Assembly: GCA_900544555.1 (NCBI GenBank)
Contig: UQWD01000008.1
Coordinates: 37,551-101,550, forward strand
DNA: 64,000 nucleotides
DNA from: an uncultured Eubacteriales bacterium
Lineage (GTDB): Bacteria; Bacillota; Clostridia; Christensenellales; CAG-138
Reading direction: 5' to 3'
The notes beneath the pieces are model-generated. The model did no database searches. It had not been told where the DNA came from and was given only the letters and a program-made list of their open reading frames with translations. The translations under genes and the position numbers were made by a program. Below are positions 50,522-59,648 of this stretch, in pieces (position 1 is the stretch's first letter; the number at the start of each line of letters is the position of its first letter).

Positions 50522-51352
50522 ATGAAGAGCAGTTTAACAAAGCGGTTTCCGTTTTTACTACCGCTAAGACGATTTCAGCGCAAGCTTTTTTTCTATATTA
50601 AAATGCGGTTTGATAATAACCGATATGCCCGTACGATGCTCAGGGATCGGCTTGAACATACCGTTTTTGAAACCAAAAGCGTGCTGGTAAATGAAAATAC
50701 GGGAAGTGACGTTGTTTATCAGCAAAACAAGGCGTATAATTTAGAGCTGGCCGCTAAAACGCTGAACCATGTGCTTATTCGTCCGGGAGAGACTTTCTCG
50801 TTCTGGCAGCTCGTCCGCTATGCGGATAAACAAGAACGCTACAAGGACGGGCTATGTTTGGTGGACGGGCGGATTGTGCCCTCATACGGCGGGGGGTTGT
50901 GCCAAATGAGCAATACGCTGTACTGGCTGTTCTTGCATACGTCTCTGACCGTTACGGAAAGGCATTCCCATTCTATCAGAAATTTTCCGTACCCGCCGGG
51001 AGACGTGCCTGAGGGGGCGGACGCAACGGTTTCAGAAGGCTGGTCCGATTTAAAAGTTAAAAATAACACGGATGCGGCGTTTCAACTATGCATATCATTT
51101 GATGAAAGGTATATGCATGCGACGATACGCTCGGACAAGGAGCCGACATGCGGCTATGAAGTTTTTCAAAAGGGGCTCCGCTATTTTAGGCAAGGCGATC
51201 AAATCATCGAGCGGGTCAGCATTTGCAGGAGGCTGATTGACAAAGAAACCGGGGACGTCGTAGGAGAGGAGGAGCTTTACGAGAACAGCTGCCGCATCGG
51301 GTATCCGATACCGGAAGAAATGATCGACGGGGATGAAAGGAAAACTGCATGA
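50522..51352 (+). CDS. vanW: VanW-family protein
   Basis: A 276-residue protein with the VanW domain. NHVLIRPGETFSFWQLVRYA and DGRIVPSYGGGLCQMSNTLYWL are the conserved core, followed by SHSIRNFPYPPGDVPEGADAT. VanW is an accessory protein of vanB- and vanG-type loci with no known activity. AAGGAGGAT precedes the ATG. Its end overlaps the ligase gene by 4 bp (ATGA), so the two are co-translated, supporting the vanG-like reading. Confidence 0.9.
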   Translation: MKSSLTKRFPFLLPLRRFQRKLFFYIKMRFDNNRYARTMLRDRLEHTVFETKSVLVNENTGSDVVYQQNKAYNLELAAKTLNHVLIRPGETFSFWQLVRYADKQERYKDGLCLVDGRIVPSYGGGLCQMSNTLYWLFLHTSLTVTERHSHSIRNFPYPPGDVPEGADATVSEGWSDLKVKNNTDAAFQLCISFDERYMHATIRSDKEPTCGYEVFQKGLRYFRQGDQIIERVSICRRLIDKETGDVVGEEELYENSCRIGYPIPEEMIDGDERKTA

Positions 51353-52395
51353 AAAAGAAAATAGCGCTTATATTCGGCGGATGTTCGCCTGAATACGGAG
51401 TTTCGCTGCAATCCGCTTATGGCGTAGCCACGCACATGGACACGGATAAATATGAATTGATATATATAGGAGTCACGCGGGACGGGGAATGGTTGCTTTA
51501 CAGCGGCGATCTTGAGGCGATACGGGATAATACCTGGATGAGCGGCCCGTGCGTACGGGCGGCGCTTTTGCCGTCTAGGGGTATGGGCGGAGTATTGCGG
51601 ATAGAAAGCGAGAGCAAAACGCGCGTAATTCTAATTGACGCGGCATTCCCCGTTATGCATGGGAAGAACGGGGAAGACGGTACGATACAGGGGCTGCTGG
51701 AGTTGGCTCAAATACCCATAATAGGGTGCGGCTTAAGCGCCAGCTCGATATGCATGGATAAGGATGTTGCGCATCGCGTCGCTCAATCCGCAGGCGTTTG
51801 TATACCGCGGTGTGTAACTCTCTATAGCGTCGCGGACTTGGACTGGGCGATTACTATGATCGAGGACATGGTATTTCCGTTGTTCGTCAAACCGGCCCGC
51901 GGCGGTTCATCCATCGGCATGACAAAGCTCAAGAGCGCGGATGGGCTAAAAGAAGCGGTAGAAGCAGCGTTTTCGCACGACGATAAGGTGCTTATCGAGG
52001 AGGGGGTTAGCGGCGCAGAGGTCGGATGCGCGGTCATAGGCAACGGGGAGCTTATTTTAGGAGAGGTAGATGAAATAGAGTTAAATCAGTTCTTTTTTGA
52101 TTTTGAGGAGAAATACGCGCAGAGGAACACACGAATCCACACGCCGGCGCGAATAAGCGCGGAAACATCCGAAAGGATAAAGCGAACGGCTAAGGAGCTT
52201 TACAGGGCAATGGGCTGCCGCGGTTTCGCGAGAGTAGATATGTTTCTAACCAAGGACAACGAAATTGTATTTAATGAAATCAACACGATTCCGGGCCTGA
52301 CCGTAAACAGCCGGTTTCCTCGAATGATGGCTTGCGCGGGCATGCCTATGGAAGCGGTCATGGATAAGCTTGTTCAGCTGGCTACACGCGTTTAA
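51349..52395 (+). CDS. vanG: D-Ala-D-Ser ligase, VanG type
   Basis: A 348-residue ATP-grasp ligase. Compared with remembered VanG it shares IALIFGGCSPEYGVSLQSA, FPVMHGKNGEDGTIQGLLEL, SSICMDKDVAHR, FVKPARGGSSIG, GCAVIGNGELILGEVDEIEL, FFFDFEEKYAQRNTRIHTPA (omega loop), and GFARVDMF and NEINTIPGLT. VanG enzymes make D-Ala-D-Ser, which lowers vancomycin affinity. An ordinary D-Ala-D-Ala ligase cannot be fully excluded, but the neighbours VanW and a VanXY-like peptidase favour VanG. Confidence 0.85.
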   Translation: MKKKIALIFGGCSPEYGVSLQSAYGVATHMDTDKYELIYIGVTRDGEWLLYSGDLEAIRDNTWMSGPCVRAALLPSRGMGGVLRIESESKTRVILIDAAFPVMHGKNGEDGTIQGLLELAQIPIIGCGLSASSICMDKDVAHRVAQSAGVCIPRCVTLYSVADLDWAITMIEDMVFPLFVKPARGGSSIGMTKLKSADGLKEAVEAAFSHDDKVLIEEGVSGAEVGCAVIGNGELILGEVDEIELNQFFFDFEEKYAQRNTRIHTPARISAETSERIKRTAKELYRAMGCRGFARVDMFLTKDNEIVFNEINTIPGLTVNSRFPRMMACAGMPMEAVMDKLVQLATRV

Positions 52396-52410
52396 GTAAG
52401 AGGTGTATTT

Positions 52411-52968
52411 ATGAAGGATTGGCGAGTTACGCTGGTAAACAGCTCAAACAGGGTTGTGCGGGAACCCAAAAGCCTCATACGGCTTCAGGTTGAAGATCAT
52501 GAGCTGATGGAGCGCGAAGCTGCCGAGGCGCTCATGGCGCTGCTCAAAGAGATTGAGGCGGGGGATGGAATTGTGGCCGTGAGCGGATACCGCTCCGAGG
52601 AGGAGCAAAAAGAGGTTTACGCCCAATCGCTAAGGGAGAACGGCGCCGAGTTTACGAAAAAATATGTTGCGCTTCCCGGCCACAGCGAGCATCAGACGGG
52701 TCTGGCCATTGATTTGGGGGAACGGCGGGAATATGTGGATTACATCGCGCCTGAGTTTCCGTATACCGGCTTATGCGGGCGGTTCCGCGAAAACGCGGCC
52801 CGGTACGGTTTCATTGAGCGTTACCCAAAGGGCAAGGAGCATATCACGGGCATCGCTCACGAGCCATGGCATTTCCGATACGTTGGGCGGGAGCACGCGG
52901 AGGCGATGCAAAGGGAAGGCCTGACGCTGGAGGAGTATTGCGAGCGGATTTCCGCGAATAACGCGTAA
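52411..52968 (+). CDS. D,D-peptidase of the VanY/VanXY type
   Basis: A 185-residue zinc peptidase of the M15B group without signal peptide. The motif SxHxxGxAxD is at 92-101 (Ser92, His94, Asp101), the catalytic Glu151 and third zinc ligand His154 lie in HEPWHF, and Arg61 is in SGYRS. Cytoplasmic location and short length suit a VanXY enzyme that cleaves D-Ala-D-Ala dipeptide and UDP-pentapeptide termini, but VanY function alone is possible. AGAGGTG precedes the ATG, 15 bp after the ligase stop. Confidence 0.82.
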   Translation: MKDWRVTLVNSSNRVVREPKSLIRLQVEDHELMEREAAEALMALLKEIEAGDGIVAVSGYRSEEEQKEVYAQSLRENGAEFTKKYVALPGHSEHQTGLAIDLGERREYVDYIAPEFPYTGLCGRFRENAARYGFIERYPKGKEHITGIAHEPWHFRYVGREHAEAMQREGLTLEEYCERISANNA

Positions 52969-53141
52969 GCGACTGAATCCGGCTGAACGGATGGCGCGAA
53001 ACATAGCTGTTGAGTTGAGTGCTTTATGAGGCTCGCGATAAAACGTTACATAAAGTATCTGCATTCCAGCTTGGCACGTCATCGGCTGGTTTTGTCTCCT
53101 GTAATCTTTAAAAATCCGAACCCTTTATGAATTATATTATC

Positions 53142-53187
53142 AAAAAAACGGCTCCCGAATTCAATTCATCCGGATAGCCGTTTTTTT
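53142..53187. terminator. Bidirectional terminator
   Basis: AAAAAAACGGCT (53142-53153) and AGCCGTTTTTTT (53176-53187) enclose a loop; it serves the van-like genes on plus and the NlpC/P60 gene on minus. Confidence 0.85.
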
Positions 53188-53196
53188 AACATTCCT

Positions 53197-54348
53197 TTAC
53201 CAGGGGCGTCTGCCCCATGCCCAGTGCTTCTTCCAATAGGTCGTCCGGCAGCTTCGCTTGACGACCTTCCCTCTGCTGGCCGAAGCATCCACCATATAAC
53301 CGCTGCCGATGTATATCCCCACATGCCCGATGTAGTTATAGCCGTTATCGTAGAAGAACAAAAGATCGCCGATTTGAAGATCTCCCATGGATTCTATTTT
53401 GTCCCAATCCGTAACGCGGGAATAGCCCGCCGCATTATAGCGGCTGCGGTTGCTTCCCGCTTCCCGCAGGCAATAATATACAAGCCCGGAGCAATCGAAC
53501 GACTTAGGCCCCTCATTCCCAAGAATATAGGGCTTGCCCACCTGCTTCTTGGCCGTTTCAACCACTTTCTTGATGTTTGCCCTGCGGCGTTCCTCCCGCG
53601 CTTTAGAAACGCTCACCTTCGCTTCGGGCGAATAGAGCAGATCCAGCGTCACTGGCCCTATAACCCCGTCCGGGCTTAAACCGTTCCGCTCTTGAAACGT
53701 TTTAACGGCAGCAATGGATTCCGTACCATAATAACCCGTAGCTTTGTTAAGATAACCAAGTGAAATGAGCTGGCGTTGGATAGAATCAATATCCGAACCT
53801 TGCATCCCTTCCCGAATAGTATAAATAAGCGCGTCATCGGAATAGATAAGCGCGAGCGTTTCCGGGTTTGCGACGCCGCTCTGCTCAAGGCTGTGCTGCC
53901 GCTGAAAAATCGTGACGGCCTGCCGCGTAGCTGGCCCGAAATACTCAGTGGGCTCGTCTATGCCGAGAAACCCCAAATCCATCAGCCGCTCCTGAAGCGC
54001 TTGAACCTTGGCGCTCTCCTGCCCATATTCCAAAGTGGGTTCCGGAGTTGGCGACGGTTTTGCGTCAGGCTGCGCCATATCCCCTGACGCGGGGCCGGCG
54101 ATTTCACGAACGCCTTCATCCTTTTCCGCTACGGCGTAACCCGATGAGAGCATGGACAACTCATACGCGTTATCCGCCGCGGGCAAAAGGGTTACGGCGA
54201 GTATAACGGCGGCAAGCATGCATGCCCCGCCCGATATACAAATTATTTTAAGCTTAGCCGGCATTAATCGGAAACGCCGGAACAAAACCTTTAAGCTCCG
54301 GCGCATGCGCCTGGCGTTTAATCTCCATCCGCGCTTTACTCGCTTCAC
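53197..54348 (-). CDS. Peptidoglycan-binding NlpC/P60 hydrolase
   Basis: A 383-residue cell-wall enzyme. A basic N-terminus and a membrane helix (about 33-56) anchor it. Two peptidoglycan-binding 1 repeats follow: VQALQERLMDLGFLGIDEPT with ATRQAVTIFQRQH, then IQRQLISLGYLNKATGYYGT with AVKTFQERNGLSPDG. The C-terminal NlpC/P60 domain has catalytic Cys in KSFDCSGLVYYCLRE and His in YIGHVGIYIGSG. It cleaves the D-Glu-diamino acid bond in stem peptides. It stands between the van-like cluster and a CwlD-type amidase. Confidence 0.93.
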   Translation of the reverse strand: MKRVKRGWRLNARRMRRSLKVLFRRFRLMPAKLKIICISGGACMLAAVILAVTLLPAADNAYELSMLSSGYAVAEKDEGVREIAGPASGDMAQPDAKPSPTPEPTLEYGQESAKVQALQERLMDLGFLGIDEPTEYFGPATRQAVTIFQRQHSLEQSGVANPETLALIYSDDALIYTIREGMQGSDIDSIQRQLISLGYLNKATGYYGTESIAAVKTFQERNGLSPDGVIGPVTLDLLYSPEAKVSVSKAREERRRANIKKVVETAKKQVGKPYILGNEGPKSFDCSGLVYYCLREAGSNRSRYNAAGYSRVTDWDKIESMGDLQIGDLLFFYDNGYNYIGHVGIYIGSGYMVDASASRGKVVKRSCRTTYWKKHWAWGRRPW

Positions 54349-54786
54349 GGCTTTTTCTCCTTTGTACGATTGTATTGTAAGCTTCGCCTCATTCTTAGTT
54401 TAATAGTTTTTATACGATTTTGCAAGGTACGCCGCATACCATATGGAAAAGGCAGTCAAAAAAGCTTGGGAATGCGGCCGGTAGGGGCGGCCCTCGCGTT
54501 AAAAAGCAGCCGCCCAAGCACTATTTAAAAATACATAGGGCGCTTGCGCCGTTGGCTCGGTTAAGCCTTCTGGTGAGGAAAGCCTTGCCTTAATGATTTC
54601 GCTCGCGGTGCATACAGCCGCGAGCGAAAAATATCCGAGGATTGAATCACATATAACTAAAGGGATTATACTGGAGCAAACTGCCGGTTACGGCGCGCTT
54701 GTGATAGTTGGGGCGTACCCCGGGCTGCGCGTTTAGGCGTATTAACAACTATATCGGTGATGATTTATTAAAAAATACTATAATAT
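54349..54786. other. Intergenic region with a 12-bp stem
   Basis: A stem of TTTCGCTCGCGG (54597-54608) with CCGCGAGCGAAA (54618-54629) and a 9-nt loop stands out. A weaker GGGCGGC/GCCGCCC pair lies at about 54485-54520. Neither is followed by a T-run. No gene is supported. Confidence 0.5.
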
Positions 54787-55470
54787 CTATTTTCCGGACA
54801 GGTAGGCCTCGATACCGTCCGCGATAGCGGCGGCGAGAAGCTTTTGGTACCCCCTGTCCTGCAGTCGGGCTTCCTCCTCCGGGTTAGTTAAAAAGCCGCA
54901 CTCAACCAGCACAGCAGGCATAGGCGCTTCTTTCAAAACATACAGGTTTTTATCCCCGTCATGCCGAATGGGGCGGCTGCCGCCCGACGCCTCGTTTGCA
55001 AATACCTGTATACAATCCGCGAGGCGCTTGCCTGTTGCGGAATTTTGCTTATAAAACACCTGCGGCCCGTGTACGGAGGTATCGCTCGGAAAAGAATTCA
55101 TGTGTATACTCACGAATAAGGCGGCTCCGCTTTCGTTGGTTATGCTCCTTCGCCGCGCCATATCCGCTTCCTTATTATCACCGAGCGCGTTCGCGTCCGC
55201 CCGCGTCATCTTCACTGGAATGCCGCGGGACGTCAGCTCATCCCGCAGGGCAAAAGCCATCGCAAGATTGATGTCCGATTCATAAGCGCCCGTAGTTGGC
55301 GCGAGAGCGCCGGGATCAAATCCGCCATGCCCTGGATCGATAACTACGCCCATATCCGGATTCAGCGCGGGCCTGCCGCCGTCCAGCGCGAAAATCACCG
55401 CGATGATTATCCCGATAGCCGCCAACACGGCTATGGATAATATGATCCGCTTCGCCATTGTTCTTGTCAT
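54787..55470 (-). CDS. cwlD: N-acetylmuramoyl-L-alanine amidase, CwlD type
   Basis: A 227-residue amidase_3 enzyme with an N-terminal membrane helix (7-29). Zinc and catalytic residues: His48 in VIDPGHGGFDPGA, Glu65 in GAYESDIN, His124 in FVSIHMNSF, and Glu191 in AVLVECGFLTN. Length and the single anchor fit CwlD, which makes muramic-delta-lactam in spore cortex. A general cell-wall amidase is the alternative. GAGGA precedes the ATG; an extended -10 (TGG-TATGAT) lies about 35 bp upstream. Confidence 0.87.
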   Translation of the reverse strand: MTRTMAKRIILSIAVLAAIGIIIAVIFALDGGRPALNPDMGVVIDPGHGGFDPGALAPTTGAYESDINLAMAFALRDELTSRGIPVKMTRADANALGDNKEADMARRRSITNESGAALFVSIHMNSFPSDTSVHGPQVFYKQNSATGKRLADCIQVFANEASGGSRPIRHDGDKNLYVLKEAPMPAVLVECGFLTNPEEEARLQDRGYQKLLAAAIADGIEAYLSGK

Positions 55471-55632
55471 AAAAATAATTCCTCTTTTTCTGTTATTCTA
55501 ATAAATCATACCATAAAGCGGGAAACAGTGTGTGAAAAAGATATGAATTCCGCTAAAAACAGCGAATGGGTGAAGAATCGCATATTTGGACTAAAAACGG
55601 TTGTAATCTATTAGATGGTAATCTGTATATCC

Positions 55633-56418
55633 TTATTCCATATGGCTGCAGCGCTGGATGAACTCAAGGCATTTATCCGCTACAAGCGTTTTCTCCGGAC
55701 CGTATGTACAGCCATGTGGCGAGTTTTCAAGCCAAACGATCTCAGGCGTTGAGGGCAGGCCGGCTTGAATGATCGATACGCTTCTGAGGTTAACGCGCGA
55801 ATCCTTCTTCGACTGTATCGCAAGCACAGGGCATGCGATGGCGGGAAGGCCCCGCGCCGCGAGGCGCGCGAGTTTATTAACGTCCTTAAGCCTCCGTGTC
55901 GGCGCGCCGTGATAACCCTGGCTGTAGGGATCCGGGCAGCGAGGGCTTGTGAACAATGCATATGGGAACAGAGGGCTTATAAAAGCCGCAATATTCAGGT
56001 ACGCTCGCATAACAAAAGGCGTGTTTAATAGGATCAGCCCGCCACAGGGCCGCTTAAGGGCGGTAAGCGCCATCAAAAGACCGCCCATGGAAAGGCCGAT
56101 GAGAAAAACCTCGTCGCACCCCTCAAGCTTGAGCCTGTCATAAGCGGCCAGCGCGTCGTTGAGCCAATCGCCGTGCCTCCTGCCGTCCATATCTCCTAAT
56201 GTGGTTCCGTGCCCGGATAAGAGCGGCGCGTAAACCGTATACCCCGCCTCGCTAAGGCGATGAGCTACGGGCAGCATAGTGGCCGGGGTTCCGGTGAAAC
56301 CATGCATTACCAGGCAGCCGGTTTTAGAACCTTTATGGAAGAAGGGGCGAACGCTCTCATCAAAATCCCAAGGCAGGTCTTTAACAGATGAGCTTAATAT
56401 CATATTGCCGATGCGCAT
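55633..56418 (-). CDS. Alpha/beta hydrolase, carboxylesterase/monoacylglycerol lipase type
   Basis: A 261-residue serine hydrolase. GCLVMHGFTGTPATML (oxyanion), nucleophile in LIGLSMGGLLMALTAL, Asp in QSKKDSRVN, and His in NSPHGCTYG match the Est30/YvaK-type carboxylesterases. It hydrolyses short- to medium-chain esters. The ATG at 56416-56418 follows GGAG; seven extra codons upstream overlap ktrA and lack a site. It directly follows ktrA on the same strand. Confidence 0.9.
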   Translation of the reverse strand: MRIGNMILSSSVKDLPWDFDESVRPFFHKGSKTGCLVMHGFTGTPATMLPVAHRLSEAGYTVYAPLLSGHGTTLGDMDGRRHGDWLNDALAAYDRLKLEGCDEVFLIGLSMGGLLMALTALKRPCGGLILLNTPFVMRAYLNIAAFISPLFPYALFTSPRCPDPYSQGYHGAPTRRLKDVNKLARLAARGLPAIACPVLAIQSKKDSRVNLRSVSIIQAGLPSTPEIVWLENSPHGCTYGPEKTLVADKCLEFIQRCSHME

Positions 56419-56419
56419 A

Positions 56420-57076
56420 CTAGGTCTCCATCCCTTCAATTATCGTTAAATCTTCGTTCGCTCCCAGCAACACAAGAACATCGTTTGCCTCGAGCGGAGC
56501 CTTTGGATCGAGCGCAATAATAATTTTTTCATTCCTGCGCAGCGCGATAACGGATACTTTAAAGCGCGCGCGGACGTTGATTTGCGCAAGCGACTTCCCC
56601 ACCCAGCGCAGGGGGATGCGCATCTCGCTTACGCTGTATTTTTCAGACAGTTCCAAGTAATCGATAACGCTTTTGGATACAAGCGAGCGGGCGAGCCGAA
56701 CCCCGCTGTCCCATTCCGGAAGCACGACTTTATCCGCCCCGGTCTTATTGAGAAGCTTGGCGTGCAGCTCATCGGAGGCTTTTGCGATAACATACGCCGC
56801 TCCCATTTCCTTGCAGAGTATGGTCGCAAGAGTAGAAGCGCGTATATCATCGCCGATACTCACGACGACGCAGTCGAAATTGCGTATTCCGAGCTGGGAT
56901 AGCGCCCGTTCGTTCGTCGCATCCGCCTCAACCGCATGCGTAACATGGCTGGAAATTGCTTGAACGAGCTCTGGATTCATATCTACAGCCAAAACCTGAT
57001 GTCCAAGCTTGCACAGCGTTACGGCTATGCTGCTTCCAAAACGCCCAAGGCCGATAATTGCGAAATTTTTTGGCAT
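56420..57076 (-). CDS. ktrA: Potassium channel regulator KtrA/TrkA
   Basis: A 218-residue cytoplasmic RCK protein. The N-terminal Rossmann fold has IIGLGRFGSSIAVTL and an acidic residue ending the second strand (VLAVDMNPE), binding NAD(H) or ATP/ADP. The C-terminal TrkA_C domain (about 140-218) includes SEMRIPLRWVGKSLAQINVR and DVLVLLGANED. In Firmicutes, TrkA_C of KtrA often binds cyclic di-AMP. It forms the potassium uptake system with the membrane protein encoded 37 bp upstream. Confidence 0.93.
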   Translation of the reverse strand: MPKNFAIIGLGRFGSSIAVTLCKLGHQVLAVDMNPELVQAISSHVTHAVEADATNERALSQLGIRNFDCVVVSIGDDIRASTLATILCKEMGAAYVIAKASDELHAKLLNKTGADKVVLPEWDSGVRLARSLVSKSVIDYLELSEKYSVSEMRIPLRWVGKSLAQINVRARFKVSVIALRRNEKIIIALDPKAPLEANDVLVLLGANEDLTIIEGMET

Positions 57077-57113
57077 ATCCTTTTCCTTTCATTGTCCGTA
57101 TTATTTACAGCCG

Positions 57114-58496
57114 TCAACCAACCATAATATCCGCGGAGGGGAAGCGTATAACGTCCTGATCCTGCCGGCCTGCGCTTAGTGAGAGCGCGGCCGTCATAAA
57201 CCCTACGCGTCCAACAAACATCAGCAGGCATAGAACGCCCCTGGTAACGGGCGACGCCGCGGCCGTCACGCCCACGGAAAGGCCGACGGTGCCCAGCGCG
57301 GAAGCGATTTCGTACAACTGGTTTAAAAATCCTTCCGTCTGCAAGCGGCCGTACTCCGCCGTTGAAATGATTAGCGAAGCGGCTATTATCAACGCGAACG
57401 CAAGCAGAAACACGCACAGCGCGCGGCGTACCGTGACTATGGTTACGCGCCTGCCGAACGCTTCAGTATCCCGCCTGCTTTTAATTTGCGCGCGGACGGT
57501 TAAGATGAGGAGTGCTATAGTCGTGACCTTAACGCCGCCCGCCGTACCCGCCGGCGCCCCGCCGGTAATCATCAGCAGCGAGGATATCAGCTTGCTCGAA
57601 TCGTGCATCGCGTTCTGATCGATGGTGTTAAAGCCGGCAGTCCTTAATGTTACGGATTGAAAAAGGCTGGCTTGCACCTTTTGTAAAAACGTCATATTGC
57701 CCATCGTTTCGGGGTTGCCCCATTCAAGCGTTAGAAAAGAGAGCGCCCCGGCTAAAATCAATACGGATGAAACCAACAGGACGATTTTACTCTGTATGCA
57801 CAGGAGTCTAGGCCTTCTAAAATTTCGGTAAATATCCATAAGCACGATAAACCCGAGCCCGCCAAGTATGATGAGGGATATAACGGGCAGGTTAATCAAT
57901 GGGTCGGCGGCGAACGGCGTAAAGGAGTTATAGCCCCCTATCAAGTCGAAGCCCGCGTTGCAAAACGCGGATACGCTGTGAAAAACGCTGAACCATAGGC
58001 CCTTCCACAACCCATACATTGGTATAAAACGTATGGCGAGCAAGCAGGCGCCAACGCCTTCAATAATGAATGTGAGCTTTACTGCCCGAAGGCCGAGCGA
58101 TACGATTCCGGCAAGGCGGCTTTCGCCGAGGGACTCCGCGATAGTCATACGCTCTTTAAGCGATATCCGTTTTCCCGCGGCCATAAAAAGCAGAGTCGCC
58201 ACCGTCATAAAACCAAGGCCGCCGAGCTGAATCATTATAAGAATAACTATCTGGCCAAATAGCGAGAAGTGGGTGCCAGTATCCACGACCACAAGGCCCG
58301 TAACGCAGGTGGCGGACGTAGCCGTAAAAATCGCGTCCCCAAACGAAAGCCCTTCTCCCCCCGCGCTGGAGATAGGCAGCGTCAGCAAAAGCGCTCCTGT
58401 AAGAATAATGCAGATAAAACCCAACGGCAATATGCGTATGGGCTTCATCCCCTTTACCCGTTTAGGGCTTACGTTCAATGCGCGTTGGTTTTTCAT
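57114..58496 (-). CDS. ktrB: Potassium transporter KtrB/TrkH
   Basis: A 460-residue integral membrane protein with the fourfold M1-P-M2 layout. Selectivity loops: ATSATCVTGLVVVDTG, HSVSAFCNAGFDLIG, QSVTLRTAGFNTID and ASALGTVGLSVGV. GGAPAGTAGGVKVTTIALL is the intramembrane loop typical of KtrB/TrkH. It carries K+ (often Na+-dependent) and is gated by KtrA. GAGAGG precedes the ATG. No cyclic di-AMP riboswitch fits in the 100-bp upstream gap. Confidence 0.95.
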   Translation of the reverse strand: MKNQRALNVSPKRVKGMKPIRILPLGFICIILTGALLLTLPISSAGGEGLSFGDAIFTATSATCVTGLVVVDTGTHFSLFGQIVILIMIQLGGLGFMTVATLLFMAAGKRISLKERMTIAESLGESRLAGIVSLGLRAVKLTFIIEGVGACLLAIRFIPMYGLWKGLWFSVFHSVSAFCNAGFDLIGGYNSFTPFAADPLINLPVISLIILGGLGFIVLMDIYRNFRRPRLLCIQSKIVLLVSSVLILAGALSFLTLEWGNPETMGNMTFLQKVQASLFQSVTLRTAGFNTIDQNAMHDSSKLISSLLMITGGAPAGTAGGVKVTTIALLILTVRAQIKSRRDTEAFGRRVTIVTVRRALCVFLLAFALIIAASLIISTAEYGRLQTEGFLNQLYEIASALGTVGLSVGVTAAASPVTRGVLCLLMFVGRVGFMTAALSLSAGRQDQDVIRFPSADIMVG

Positions 58497-58597
58497 GATT
58501 TCCTCTCATTAATAAACCTATTTTGCCAACACAGCTTTGTATGACGTTTATCATCCGGCTATTGCCGTGCGGGTCGCCGCTGATTATGTTTTTTGTA

Positions 58598-59515
58598 TTA
58601 TGGGACCGTGCATCCCGATGCGGAAAAAACGCACCGGCCTCCGCTTAAGTCAGCCGGGGTACGCCAGTCCATGCCCGTATTGAAGTTTTTTGCGCCAAAC
58701 GCTTCCGGCGCAGCGCTCTGCCCGCGCGCCCAGGCGTCCATGGCGGCGGCGCATAGTGATTCCGCCAAATAGACGGCCGAATCCAATAAATTCAGGAATG
58801 TCTCCGTTTTTTCCCGGTCGCTCCATGGAGATATCCACGGCGCTTGAGCAAGATTGAGGTAATCAATTTGATAGCGCACTTTCCCGTCAAAGAGCTTGCC
58901 TGAAACATAGTGCGCTTTACCCGTGCATTTTTCGATACCCCTTAACAATGAGCCTTTCATACCGGTTTTATCCGACGCGAGGCGTTGAACCAAAAGCATT
59001 TTTCCGTACGCGCGTTCAAATAGGCCTTCTTCAATATTATCCCATACGGGCTTTAACGCCCTGTCGTAATAAATTGAGATCGTTTTCACAGCCTTTTTAT
59101 CCATGGGGAGTATAGAGCGCGGCGGCGTATCAATTACGCTTTCTCCATAATGCTCCATCAAAGCCATATCAAGCTGCGTTTCGAAACGCGTATGATCGTT
59201 TATGCAGCTTCTCGCATAAATAAACGGGTGCGCTGTTTGGTCCAGCGCGTAATGGCATAAATATCCACAAAAATAGGATCGAAGCGTTTCGTCGCCCATA
59301 GCGCAGGCATACATTAAGCTGAGCGAACGGTCGACATCCTGCTGGTGCAGCAGCGTTCCGATATTGAGCGCGCTGTTAAAAATCCTTTCGTAAAAAAAAG
59401 GATCCGGCCCCTGCGCGCCGATAAAGTAGGCGTTACGTTGTATTGCCCCCATGCTCCCGCTTAAACGCTTGAGAACCGACTCGGCGGCGATGCGGTGGGC
59501 GTAAATGTGCGGCAT
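58598..59515 (-). CDS. Zinc-dependent phospholipase C-like protein
   Basis: A 305-residue protein of the zinc-dependent phospholipase C family found in Clostridia. It is rich in His and Asp: MPHIYAHRIAAES at the start, FIGAQGPDPFFYER, YLCHYALDQTAHPFIYAR and FETQLDMALMEHYGE, which resemble the zinc-binding helices of the family. There is no signal peptide, unlike secreted toxins. The ATG at 59513-59515 lies 6 nt after TATAAT; a GGAG directly before the -10 box is too far to serve well, so a leaderless message is likely. A longer frame upstream is not supported. Confidence 0.8.
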   Translation of the reverse strand: MPHIYAHRIAAESVLKRLSGSMGAIQRNAYFIGAQGPDPFFYERIFNSALNIGTLLHQQDVDRSLSLMYACAMGDETLRSYFCGYLCHYALDQTAHPFIYARSCINDHTRFETQLDMALMEHYGESVIDTPPRSILPMDKKAVKTISIYYDRALKPVWDNIEEGLFERAYGKMLLVQRLASDKTGMKGSLLRGIEKCTGKAHYVSGKLFDGKVRYQIDYLNLAQAPWISPWSDREKTETFLNLLDSAVYLAESLCAAAMDAWARGQSAAPEAFGAKNFNTGMDWRTPADLSGGRCVFSASGCTVP

Positions 59516-59521
59516 AGTGGC

Positions 59522-59527
59522 ATTATA
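59522..59527 (-). promoter_or_regulatory. -10 box of the phospholipase C-like gene, leaderless layout
   Basis: TATAAT on the minus strand ends 6 nt before the ATG; no clear -35. Confidence 0.4.
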
Positions 59528-59648
59528 CTCCTTCCGCCTTGGAATTTCCAGATACTGCGTAAAAATACTATACACAGCGTTCTGCGATACATTATAATAG
59601 AAAAATAGATATATAAACCATTCTTTGCGCAAGAGGAAGGAATCATGC

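Noticed and set aside
58497..58597. Cyclic di-AMP (ydaO) riboswitch before ktrB
   Set aside because: The gap is only about 100 bp and shows none of the conserved blocks.
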